Shown here in pieces: positions 1 through 6,522 of a stretch of DNA of 6,891 bases (position 1 is its first letter; the number at the start of each line of letters is the position of its first letter). The DNA is taken from NCBI GenBank assembly GCA_946998115.1, contig CAMPYB010000036.1, forward strand, positions 1 to 6,891, written 5' to 3'. Below the pieces are notes generated by a model that saw nothing but the letters and a program-made list of their open reading frames with translations, made no database searches and had not been told where the DNA came from. The position numbers were made by a program, and so were the translations under genes. This stretch comes from an uncultured Actinomyces sp. (GTDB taxonomy: Bacteria; Actinomycetota; Actinomycetes; Actinomycetales; Actinomycetaceae).

Positions 1-24
1 TATGGCATATATCCATATTTGAAT

Positions 25-537
25 ATGAGCAAAAATACTATGTTCAACTTTAGTGCAAAAGATGCTACAAAACATAATGCTTTAGAAGAAAATTATGCTA
101 GCTCGCCTATAGGTGCAACGCAGAAAAACAATAGTAAAGATGATATTCGTAAAATAAATAAATCTATAAATAATGTTTTGCAATACATTGTAAAAATTGA
201 TAGAAATAGCATGTATAAAAATCTTGATGAAAATAGTTTATTATATGCTGAAAGTATAAATTTAACAGATATGCTTATAAAAAATAATATTGTAATTAAA
301 AAATTAAAATATGAAATATACGAAATTACTGGTGTTGAAGAAAAATATGGGAAAAAACTAATACAAGCAAATATAAAAATTGATCCTATAGAAATAGTTC
401 ATAATGGTGAGAATAAAAAATGTAGGGAACAAATTATAAATGCAGAATTAATTTCCTTAGGGAAGAAAAATAATATAGAAGAAATAACTCTTGAACCGAT
501 TAAACAGTGCATAAAAAATGTGTTACAAAACAAGTGA
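25..537 (+). CDS. Hypothetical Lys/Asn-rich protein, about 170 aa; start uncertain
   Basis: I do not recognise this protein. It is hydrophilic and rich in Lys, Asn, Ile and Glu. It has no signal peptide, no membrane segment and no catalytic motif that I can name. The first 45 or so residues look disordered. Residues from about 45 to the end mix charged and hydrophobic positions as expected for a folded, probably alpha/beta protein, with a helical C-terminal tail. I chose the ATG at 25 (MSKNTMF). A TTG at 19 and an ATG at 40 are in the same frame, and none has a clear Shine-Dalgarno. The frame also has no stop between 1 and 19, so the true start could lie outside the window. The gene converges with sucB, and its stop codon lies inside the left arm of the shared terminator hairpin. 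A 170-codon open frame in such A+T-rich DNA, ending exactly at a terminator, supports a real gene. The function is unknown. Confidence 0.7.
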   Translation: MSKNTMFNFSAKDATKHNALEENYASSPIGATQKNNSKDDIRKINKSINNVLQYIVKIDRNSMYKNLDENSLLYAESINLTDMLIKNNIVIKKLKYEIYEITGVEEKYGKKLIQANIKIDPIEIVHNGENKKCREQIINAELISLGKKNNIEEITLEPIKQCIKNVLQNK

Positions 538-573
538 ACGCAACTAATATTTACCTACTAATTGCGTTCACTT
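532..573. terminator. Bidirectional intrinsic terminator between the orphan gene and sucB
   Basis: Positions 532–543 (AAGTGAACGCAA) and 562–573 (TTGCGTTCACTT) form a perfect 12-bp inverted repeat around an 18-nt loop. It sits exactly between two convergent genes and includes the stop codon of the left gene. On the minus strand the stem is followed by a T-rich tract (GTTTTGTAACACATTTTTT), which suits termination of the lpd–sucB transcript. On the plus strand the following sequence is only moderately T-rich, so termination of the left gene may be weaker. Confidence 0.7.
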
Positions 574-583
574 ATTGATTATA

Positions 584-2080
584 TTAATCGAAATTAAAGT
601 CACCATTTTCTATTACATTTTTAATTTCTGTTAGGTACCTGCTAGCATCTGCACCATCTATTAGCCTATGGTCATAGCTAAGGCATAAATATGCCATTGG
701 TCGTATGCCAATAGTTTCATTTCCGAAATTATCTATAACTACAACAGGGCGTTTGACAATCTTTCCTATAGCTAAAATAGCGACTTCAGGTTGATTTATT
801 ATAGGGGTATCTATTATTGAACCACCACTGCCTGTATTAGTAATAGTGAAAGTTGAACCTGATAATTCATCAGAATTTAATTTATTATCACGACCGCGCT
901 TAGCTAAATCAACTATAGATTTTGCTATACCAGTGATTGATAAATTGTTAATATTCTTTATAACTGGAACTATTAGGCCACGTTGCGTATCAACAGCTAT
1001 GCCAATATGCTCCTCGTTATGATAATAAATTTCATCACCTATTATAGAAGCGTTTAATTTTGGATGGTTTTTTAAAGCATGTGAAGCTATCTTTACGAAA
1101 AATGGTAAAAATGTTAGTTTGATACCCTCATTTGAAAGAAAACTAGATTTATTTTTTTCTCTAATATTCCAAATATGAGAACAATCAACTTCAACAACTG
1201 ATGTAAGTTGTGCAGAAGTGTTCAAAGATTCCATCATTCTACGAGAAATTACTTGACGTAAACGAGTCATTTTTACTTTTTGACCACGAATATTGGAAAT
1301 ATTTTCTGTTTCTTTATGTAAATTGTATGAAGAAAAATTATTGTTTTGATGCTGTAAATTCTTTGCATCTATAGCATCTTGTACATCTTTGCGTCTAATT
1401 CTTCCATCTACACCAGTTCCAACAATTTTAGATAAATCTATATTATTTTCTCTAGCAAGTTTTCTCACTATAGGAGTAACATATGAATTTTTATATTGAG
1501 AAATATTCGTATTATTTTCATCTACACATGCGCTATTTGTAAAATTACTATTTTCAAATTGTTCAGATTCTACTATTTGAGCGGAATCTGATTCAGCATT
1601 TTCAAGTGCCGATTGAGAATGTGAAAATGAATTATCATTTGAAAATGACAAGGCTGGAGGAGGAGTTGATGGTCTTTGTGTAATTTTTCTTTCAGGCACT
1701 GTTGAAAAATTTAGAGTTGGAGGTGCTGTAATATTATCTTTTGTATCATCATCTTCAGAATTATCGGATGTTTGCGTAAAAGATGATGATTGCGCACTAG
1801 GAATTGGTTCACTGTTGTCAGATGGGACATCATTAGTGACTGTTTGAGTAATTTTACATAAAACAGTATCAACATTTACCGTTTCGTCAGCTGGCACAAG
1901 TATTTCGGAAAGAATACCTGTTACAGGTGATGGAACTTCCGAGTCCACTTTGTCAGTAGAAACTTCAAGCAAAGGTTCATCTGCTGAAATTTCATCACCA
2001 ACATTTTTAAGCCATCTAGAAACTGTGCCTTCAGTTACAGATTCGCCTAAAGCGGGCATCGTAACAACAGACTCTAACAT
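584..2080 (-). CDS. sucB: Dihydrolipoyl acyltransferase, E2 of a 2-oxoacid dehydrogenase complex (SucB/DlaT type)
   Basis: This E2 core subunit moves an acyl group from the E1-charged lipoyl arm to CoA, in the cytoplasmic pyruvate or 2-oxoglutarate dehydrogenase complex. The 498 aa divide into four parts. Residues 3–78 are a single lipoyl domain with the lipoylated lysine K44 in STDKVDSE. Residues 82–198 are a long Ser/Asn/Asp/Glu-rich linker. Residues 200–237 are the peripheral-subunit-binding domain (VTPIVRKLAR ... GTGVDGRIRRKDV). Residues 265–495 are the catalytic domain, ending in DHRLIDG with catalytic H471 and D475. The ATG is preceded by AGGAG at 6 nt. The gene lies 16 bp after lpd, so the two are surely co-transcribed. 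Actinobacterial proteins of this type are usually named succinyltransferases, but in Mycobacterium and Corynebacterium they serve pyruvate dehydrogenase, so the substrate is not settled here. The single lipoyl domain is notable, since relatives often have two or three. Confidence 0.95.
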   Translation of the reverse strand: MLESVVTMPALGESVTEGTVSRWLKNVGDEISADEPLLEVSTDKVDSEVPSPVTGILSEILVPADETVNVDTVLCKITQTVTNDVPSDNSEPIPSAQSSSFTQTSDNSEDDDTKDNITAPPTLNFSTVPERKITQRPSTPPPALSFSNDNSFSHSQSALENAESDSAQIVESEQFENSNFTNSACVDENNTNISQYKNSYVTPIVRKLARENNIDLSKIVGTGVDGRIRRKDVQDAIDAKNLQHQNNNFSSYNLHKETENISNIRGQKVKMTRLRQVISRRMMESLNTSAQLTSVVEVDCSHIWNIREKNKSSFLSNEGIKLTFLPFFVKIASHALKNHPKLNASIIGDEIYYHNEEHIGIAVDTQRGLIVPVIKNINNLSITGIAKSIVDLAKRGRDNKLNSDELSGSTFTITNTGSGGSIIDTPIINQPEVAILAIGKIVKRPVVVIDNFGNETIGIRPMAYLCLSYDHRLIDGADASRYLTEIKNVIENGDFNFD

Positions 2081-2086
2081 AATATT

Positions 2087-2091
2087 CTCCT
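2087..2091 (-). promoter_or_regulatory. Ribosome binding site of sucB
   Basis: AGGAG on the minus strand lies 6 nt before the sucB ATG, in the 16-bp gap after the lpd stop codon. It fixes the sucB start. Confidence 0.8.
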
Positions 2092-2096
2092 ACTAT

Positions 2097-3464
2097 TTAG
2101 TTATGTGCGTGCAATGGTCTACCAAAAGCTAACATACCTGCTTCTCCAATGGCTTCATTTTGAGTTGGATGAGCATGAATAAGTTTAGCAAGATCTTCAG
2201 GGAAAGCTTCCCAATTTACGATTAATTGTCCTTCATTAACTAACTCACCTATGCGTTGACCTATGGCATGAAAACCACAAATTGGGCCATTTTTTTGTCT
2301 AATTAATTTTATGAAACCTGTAGTGCCTAAAATTTGGCTTTTACCATTACCTGCTAAATTATATTCAGTTACTTCAACATTTTCAGCGCCATATTTTTCT
2401 TTAGCTTGTTTTGTAGTGTAACCAACAGAAGCTATTTCAGGATTACAGTAAGTAACTCTAGGGATATTAATTTCCAAAGGTAATTCACAATCTAGTGAAG
2501 CAATTTTTTCAGCTATATAAATTCCGTGATTAAAACTTCGATGTGCAAGTTGTAAACCTTGAACGATGTCTCCAGCAGCATAAATATTAGCTACTCCAGT
2601 GTGTAAATATTTATTTGTTTCTACAAATCCATGATTTATATTTACGCCGACCTTTTCTAATCCTATATTTTCAGTAACAGGTCTTCTTCCAATTGCGACT
2701 AATAATAATTCAGCTGATATTTTACTTCCATCATCACAAGTTACAGTAACTTCATCTTTTGTCTGTGTTGCATCTGTAAAACGCGTATTAGTTTTAAAAT
2801 CTATATTTCTTGCATTGAAAGCTTTCTCAAGCGATTTTGAAATGCTTTCATCTTCATTTGCTACCAAGTGGGGTAGAGCTTCAATAATTGTTACATTTAC
2901 GCCAAGTGATTTCCACATGGATGCAAATTCAACTCCTATAACTCCACCGCCTAAAATTATTGCAGATTTAGGTAATCTTTCGAGAGTAAGTGCTTCATCT
3001 GATGTTATAATTCTTCCGCCTATAGGTAGTCCTTTCAGTATTCTAGGCGCACTACCAGTCGCGATAACGATATTTTTACCTTCAAATATTTTTTCGCCAA
3101 CTTTTATTTTATTTTCTGAAATTAAAGAACCAAATCCTTGCACATAAGTTATTTTTCGTGCGGCTACGAGGCCTTGCAATCCTTTATATAATTTATTTAT
3201 AACTTTATTTTTATATTCGTGAACTTTGGACATATCAATATTTTGTATAGAAGAATATATTCCAAATTTTTCACTATGATTTATGTCATCAACTAATTCT
3301 GCGCAATGTAGAAAGGCTTTAGTCGGAATGCAACCTTTATGAAGACAAGTTCCACCTAATTTATCTCCTTCTATTAGACAAACTTTTAGACCAAGTTGTG
3401 CTGACCTTAGTGCACAAGAGTACCCGGCAGATCCTCCGCCTAAAATAACAATGTCATATAGCAA
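2097..3464 (-). CDS. lpd: Dihydrolipoyl dehydrogenase (E3)
   Basis: This FAD-dependent disulfide oxidoreductase reoxidises the dihydrolipoyl arm of the E2 protein and passes electrons to NAD+. I prefer the TTG at 3464–3462, giving 455 aa and starting MLYDIVILGGG. It has GGGAG five nt upstream and leaves the short N-terminal lead typical of the family. A TTG at 3476 would add four residues but has no ribosome binding site. In the 455-aa numbering the FAD-binding glycines (GGGSAG) are at 9–14. The redox-active cysteines are C40 and C45 in GGTCLHKGC. The NAD-binding GGGVIG motif starts near 172, and the second FAD motif (YAAGDI) is near 295–300. The C-terminal active-site pair is H432 and E437 in HAHPTQNE. 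All key residues are present and the length is normal. The gene is first in a lpd–sucB pair. The same E3 may also serve other complexes, such as glycine cleavage, but nothing here shows that. Confidence 0.95.
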   Translation of the reverse strand: MLYDIVILGGGSAGYSCALRSAQLGLKVCLIEGDKLGGTCLHKGCIPTKAFLHCAELVDDINHSEKFGIYSSIQNIDMSKVHEYKNKVINKLYKGLQGLVAARKITYVQGFGSLISENKIKVGEKIFEGKNIVIATGSAPRILKGLPIGGRIITSDEALTLERLPKSAIILGGGVIGVEFASMWKSLGVNVTIIEALPHLVANEDESISKSLEKAFNARNIDFKTNTRFTDATQTKDEVTVTCDDGSKISAELLLVAIGRRPVTENIGLEKVGVNINHGFVETNKYLHTGVANIYAAGDIVQGLQLAHRSFNHGIYIAEKIASLDCELPLEINIPRVTYCNPEIASVGYTTKQAKEKYGAENVEVTEYNLAGNGKSQILGTTGFIKLIRQKNGPICGFHAIGQRIGELVNEGQLIVNWEAFPEDLAKLIHAHPTQNEAIGEAGMLAFGRPLHAHN

Positions 3465-3469
3465 TGTTG

Positions 3470-3474
3470 CTCCC
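3470..3474 (-). promoter_or_regulatory. Ribosome binding site that decides the lpd TTG start
   Basis: GGGAG on the minus strand ends five nt before the TTG at 3464–3462. The upstream in-frame TTG at 3476 overlaps this region and has no comparable site, so the downstream TTG is the better start. Confidence 0.6.
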
Positions 3475-3778
3475 AACTGTTTCAGATTATGAATACAATA
3501 CTTTGGAAAATGATATCAATTAAAAATTATTATCAAATAATTTATATAAAACTATAACTTAAATTATAACTGATTAATCATATACTAATAAAAATAAATA
3601 AATTTTATTCAAACACTTGTGCAAAAAATATAAATTTTTTATCTGAAATAGTTAATTGTAAATTATTAAAAATGATTCAATCTTACAAATTCATTCATAA
3701 TAAGATGAGAAATGATTTAGCAAGAAAACAAATAATTTTTTACTCAAATTTTTATATTATAAACACAATAAGGCATAT
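3475..3778. other. A+T-rich intergenic spacer between pepA terminator and lpd
   Basis: This stretch of about 300 bases carries no convincing gene. It is far more A+T-rich than the flanking genes. It holds two short A/T-only inverted repeats: AAATTATT/AATAATTT at 3524–3543 and AAAAAAT/ATTTTTT at 3623–3640. Both could be chance in such sequence. The lpd promoter probably lies here, because pepA ends in a strong terminator just beyond. No remnant of a known protein was recognisable on either strand. Confidence 0.6.
3563..3591 (-). promoter_or_regulatory. Candidate promoter of lpd–sucB
   Basis: The minus strand has a perfect TATAAT at 3568–3563, with a poor TTATTA 17 nt upstream (3591–3586). It would give a leader of roughly 90 nt. 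Perfect -10 boxes arise by chance in A+T-rich DNA, so this is a weak call. A closer alternative is CATAAT nearer the gene, which lacks a well-spaced -35. Confidence 0.3.
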
Positions 3779-3816
3779 AAAAAAGTCAGCTTAACACAAT
3801 ATTGTGAAAAGCTGAC
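3779..3816 (-). terminator. Intrinsic terminator of pepA
   Basis: On the minus strand GTCAGCTT (3816–3809) pairs perfectly with AAGCTGAC (3792–3785). An inner CACAA/TTGTG stem extends it beyond a small A·A/T·T internal mismatch. The stem is followed directly by six T residues (A-run at 3779–3784 on plus). It starts 9 nt after the pepA stop codon. This is a textbook rho-independent terminator and implies that pepA and lpd–sucB are largely separate transcription units. Confidence 0.88.
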
Positions 3817-3824
3817 CTACAATA

Positions 3825-5285
3825 TTATTTAGCTTGTTTTTCAATATATGAAACTAGAGTTGAAAGGCAAGCTCCTGTTGCTCCTTTAGGTGTGTAGCCC
3901 CAAGCGATTCCACCATTGAATGCGGGACCTGCAATATCTATGTGAGCCCAAGGAATATCATCAACAAATTCTCTTAAGAAAAGACCAGCTGATAGCATAC
4001 CGCCTTCTCTAACACCGATATTTGCAATATCTGCCATTGGAGATTTCATGCTTTCCAACAATTGTTCAGGCAATGGCATAGGCCAAAATTGTTCGCCAGA
4101 AGCAACCGTAGCATCAACTATTTCATCGCGTATTTCAGGTGTTCCCATGACTGCTCCATATCTGGAACCTAAAGCAACTATTTGTGCACCAGTTAATGTA
4201 GCAACATCAATAATGCAATCCGGTTTTTCTTCGGAAGCTAAGCTTAAACCGTCACCGAGAACAAGGCGTCCTTCAGCGTCAGTGTTCAAAACTTCTACAG
4301 TTTTTCCATTTCTCATGCGGATAACATCTGATGGACGTTGAGCACTACCGCTAGGCATGTTTTCAGCGCAACATAGCCATGCTGTAATTTTTACAGGAAG
4401 CTGAAGCTTTGCACAAGCTAACAATGTGTGTGCGACTGTTGCTGCTCCTAACATGTCTGATTTCATTTCTTCCATTGAAGAAGCTGGCTTTAGTGAAAGA
4501 CCTCCAGAATCGAAAGTAATACCTTTTCCTACTAAAGCTATATGATTTGTGTATTTTGAAGGTGTATAAGTCATTTTTATTAGGCGTGGAGGACGAACTG
4601 ATCCTTGACCTACAGCGCACATGCCACCACAATTTTCAGCAAAAAGCTTATGCTCATCCCAAATATCTAATTTTACATCAACATTTTTAACATAGTCTTG
4701 TATCTGCTTAGCGAAGCTTTCAGGATACAAGTAATTAGGTGTTTCATTACCCATATCTCGTACATTAGAAATAGCTTCAGCTAATATACGACCGCGTTTT
4801 ATAGCTTCAGATAAAACTTTTTCTTCTAATGAACTAACAATGTAAATTGTGTCAATTTTTGTGCGCGGATCTTGCTTATAGTTTTCAAAACGATACGTAC
4901 CGCACAAGGCTCCTTGAACTATCGCTTCAACTTGCTTACAGTCAGTGTGTGCAATATCAATGGCAACAGTCTTAGAGCCGTCAAGAGAACGCGTCAATGC
5001 GCCTACACAACGTCTAATATCTTCGTTAGAAGGATTAGCATTTTCAATTCCTACAAATGCTATAACTTTTGCTTTTACATTGCCACAACTAGCGATTTTA
5101 GCTATTTGTTCTTTAGAACCATCTGTGCCTAAAATTTTCAAAGTTTGTTCACACTCATTTTTAAAATCTAAAGGTAAACAATTACTCAAAATTTTTGGTG
5201 TTTTATCAGTCTTAGCAACTGCTAAAACTAAGACATCAACATCTAGTGATGATGCGTTTTCAGAATAAATTTTAATTTCAGTCAT
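3825..5285 (-). CDS. pepA: Leucyl aminopeptidase, peptidase family M17
   Basis: This cytosolic two-metal aminopeptidase removes N-terminal residues from peptides during protein turnover, and is known in the family as a hexamer. The 486 aa are normal for the family. The N-terminal macro-like domain spans about 1–150, and the C-terminal catalytic domain about 165–480. Metal ligands by comparison with E. coli PepA are K254 and D259 (GKGITFDSGG), D277 (SDMLGA), and D336 and E338 (NTDAEGRLVLGDG). The catalytic residues are K266 and R340. All sit at a constant 16-residue offset from E. coli, so the enzyme should be active. E. coli PepA also binds DNA, but I see no evidence for that role here. No Shine-Dalgarno precedes the ATG, and a TATATT box lies 8 nt upstream, which suggests a leaderless transcript. 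Linkage to lpd and sucB is a common actinobacterial arrangement. Confidence 0.96.
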   Translation of the reverse strand: MTEIKIYSENASSLDVDVLVLAVAKTDKTPKILSNCLPLDFKNECEQTLKILGTDGSKEQIAKIASCGNVKAKVIAFVGIENANPSNEDIRRCVGALTRSLDGSKTVAIDIAHTDCKQVEAIVQGALCGTYRFENYKQDPRTKIDTIYIVSSLEEKVLSEAIKRGRILAEAISNVRDMGNETPNYLYPESFAKQIQDYVKNVDVKLDIWDEHKLFAENCGGMCAVGQGSVRPPRLIKMTYTPSKYTNHIALVGKGITFDSGGLSLKPASSMEEMKSDMLGAATVAHTLLACAKLQLPVKITAWLCCAENMPSGSAQRPSDVIRMRNGKTVEVLNTDAEGRLVLGDGLSLASEEKPDCIIDVATLTGAQIVALGSRYGAVMGTPEIRDEIVDATVASGEQFWPMPLPEQLLESMKSPMADIANIGVREGGMLSAGLFLREFVDDIPWAHIDIAGPAFNGGIAWGYTPKGATGACLSTLVSYIEKQAK

Positions 5286-5293
5286 ATATAAAT

Positions 5294-5299
5294 AATATA
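5294..5299 (-). promoter_or_regulatory. Candidate -10 box of pepA (leaderless transcript)
   Basis: TATATT on the minus strand ends 8 nt before the pepA ATG, so transcription would begin at or within a base or two of the start codon. The region just upstream of the ATG has no Shine-Dalgarno; the nearest AGGAAA is over 20 nt away. Leaderless mRNAs with this geometry are common in Actinobacteria. No good -35 is visible. Confidence 0.4.
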
Positions 5300-5319
5300 C
5301 TGTTTTCGTTTCCTTTTTT

Positions 5320-5338
5320 AGTTTTCTTAATAAAAACT
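5320..5338. repeat. Short inverted repeat in the pepA–yeiH divergent region
   Basis: AGTTTT (5320–5325) and AAAACT (5333–5338) form a 6-bp dyad around 7 nt, about 35 bases upstream of the pepA start. It could be an operator, but the arms are short and A/T-rich. Confidence 0.2.
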
Positions 5339-5425
5339 GTTAGATAAATTACAAAAAATTGGAATTTTATTTAAAAAGTTTTATAGGAATAATAACTATT
5401 TTTATACTTTATATAAAATATAAAA

Positions 5426-5453
5426 TTGAATATAAGTATGATAAACTTATAAA
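5426..5453 (+). promoter_or_regulatory. Candidate promoter of yeiH with overlapping dyad
   Basis: TTGAAT (5426–5431) and TATAAA (5448–5453) are spaced 16 nt apart, giving a predicted start of transcription near 5460. That leaves a leader of about 17 nt holding the AAAGGG site before the ATG at 5477. A 7-bp dyad, TATAAGT (5431–5437) and ACTTATA (5445–5451), spans the spacer and overlaps the -10 box, as a repressor or LysR-type site might. A second dyad, AAACTT/AAGTTT, lies at 5443–5457. Confidence 0.45.
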
Positions 5454-5465
5454 GTTTGATGTGCG

Positions 5466-5471
5466 AAAGGG
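5466..5471 (+). promoter_or_regulatory. Ribosome binding site that decides the yeiH start
   Basis: AAAGGG ends five nt before the ATG at 5477. The in-frame TTG at 5456 and ATG at 5459 have no such site and lie at or before the predicted transcription start. Confidence 0.5.
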
Positions 5472-5476
5472 TAAAA

Positions 5477-6502
5477 ATGGGATTATTTACAAACCTTTGG
5501 AAAGGTATTGTTCTATGCTTAATAATAGCAATTCCAAGCTGGTATTTGGGCGAAATGTACCCAATAGTTGGTGGTCCAGTGATTGCTATACTTCTTGGTA
5601 TAGTTTTATCTCAAATTATTAAGAACAAAATCCCTTTTTATGGCGGTATACTTTTCACATCTAAAAAAATCTTACAATATGCTGTAGTGCTGTTAGGATT
5701 CGGATTGAATCTTAACGTGGTATTACATACAGGTAAGCAATCTTTACCTATAATATTGTCAACTATAACTGTTTCGCTAATAGTGGCGTTTATACTGCAT
5801 AAATTGCTTAAATTGTCAGGTAATTTATCAGTGTTGATAGGTGTTGGTTCATCTATATGCGGGGGGTCTGCAATAGCTGCAACAGCTCCTGTTATAAAAG
5901 CTGATAATGATGATATAGCTCATTCTATTTCAGTTATTTTTTTGTTTAATGTTATTGCTGCAATAATTTTTCCTACGATTGGTCTTTTCTTAGGTTTTGA
6001 TACTACTAGCGGTAATGCTTTTGGAATATTTGCTGGTACAGCAGTAAATGATACTTCTTCTGTAACGGCTGCTGCTTCTACTTGGGATATTATGCATGCA
6101 CTTGGCACTCAGACATTGGATAAAGCAGTTACAGTCAAGTTAACTAGAACTCTTGCTATAATTCCTATAACTTTCCTTTTAGCATTATATAATGGTCGTA
6201 AAGAAAAATCTGAAAATGGTTTTAGTTTACGTTCTAGTTTTCCAATGTTTATCGTTTATTTCCTCATAGCAAGTTTAATTACAACTGTAAGCGTGAGTTT
6301 AGGTGCGCCAATTGAGATTTTCAATCCGCTAAAAACTTTAAGTAAATTCTTTATTATACTAGCTATGTCTGCAATAGGTTTAAATACTAATATTCATAGA
6401 ATAATCAAATCAGGATATAAGCCTATACTCCTTGGTTTTGCGTGTTGGATATCGATAACATTAGTAACTATTGTTTTACAATATCTATTAAGAATCTGGT
6501 AA
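5477..6502 (+). CDS. yeiH: YeiH/UPF0324 family membrane protein, putative sulfate exporter
   Basis: This is an integral inner-membrane protein of the YeiH family (UPF0324). The family is often labelled putative sulfate exporter, but its substrate is poorly established. The 341 aa hold about ten hydrophobic segments spread over the length. Conserved family motifs are GVGSSICGGSAIAA (about 122–135), GTAVNDTSSVTAA (about 187–199) and AMSAIGLNTN (about 296–305). I chose the ATG at 5477 for its AAAGGG site and upstream promoter; a TTG at 5456 would give 348 aa. The length is normal and no motif is broken. Divergent from pepA and convergent with the flavin reductase, it appears to be a single-gene unit. 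In other bacteria this family is often next to a LysR-type regulator; none is in the window. The family is sure; the transported substrate is not. Confidence 0.9.
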   Translation: MGLFTNLWKGIVLCLIIAIPSWYLGEMYPIVGGPVIAILLGIVLSQIIKNKIPFYGGILFTSKKILQYAVVLLGFGLNLNVVLHTGKQSLPIILSTITVSLIVAFILHKLLKLSGNLSVLIGVGSSICGGSAIAATAPVIKADNDDIAHSISVIFLFNVIAAIIFPTIGLFLGFDTTSGNAFGIFAGTAVNDTSSVTAAASTWDIMHALGTQTLDKAVTVKLTRTLAIIPITFLLALYNGRKEKSENGFSLRSSFPMFIVYFLIASLITTVSVSLGAPIEIFNPLKTLSKFFIILAMSAIGLNTNIHRIIKSGYKPILLGFACWISITLVTIVLQYLLRIW

Positions 6503-6522
6503 TAAGTGAGTCTATTTGAAGG

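Noticed and set aside
3474..3476. TTG at 3476 as the start of lpd
   Set aside because: It lacks a Shine-Dalgarno, whereas the in-frame TTG at 3464 has GGGAG at five nt and gives the usual family N-terminus.
3524..3543. Inverted repeat AAATTATT/AATAATTT upstream of lpd as an operator or riboswitch element
   Set aside because: The arms are only A and T, expected by chance in this spacer, and no conserved riboswitch core is recognisable around it.
3672..3794. A 40-codon plus-strand open frame in the pepA–lpd spacer (starts MIQSYKF)
   Set aside because: It has no ribosome binding site, its composition is that of the surrounding A+T-rich spacer, and its stop lies inside the pepA terminator hairpin. 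It looks like chance.
4363..5268. Several open frames of 85–107 codons overlapping pepA on both strands
   Set aside because: They are out-of-frame shadows of pepA, which has an intact family sequence from end to end.
5359..5622. An 87-codon plus-strand open frame with a hydrophobic N-terminus upstream of yeiH
   Set aside because: It runs out of the divergent promoter region into yeiH in a different frame and its C-terminal half resembles no protein. The yeiH frame carries all the conserved motifs.
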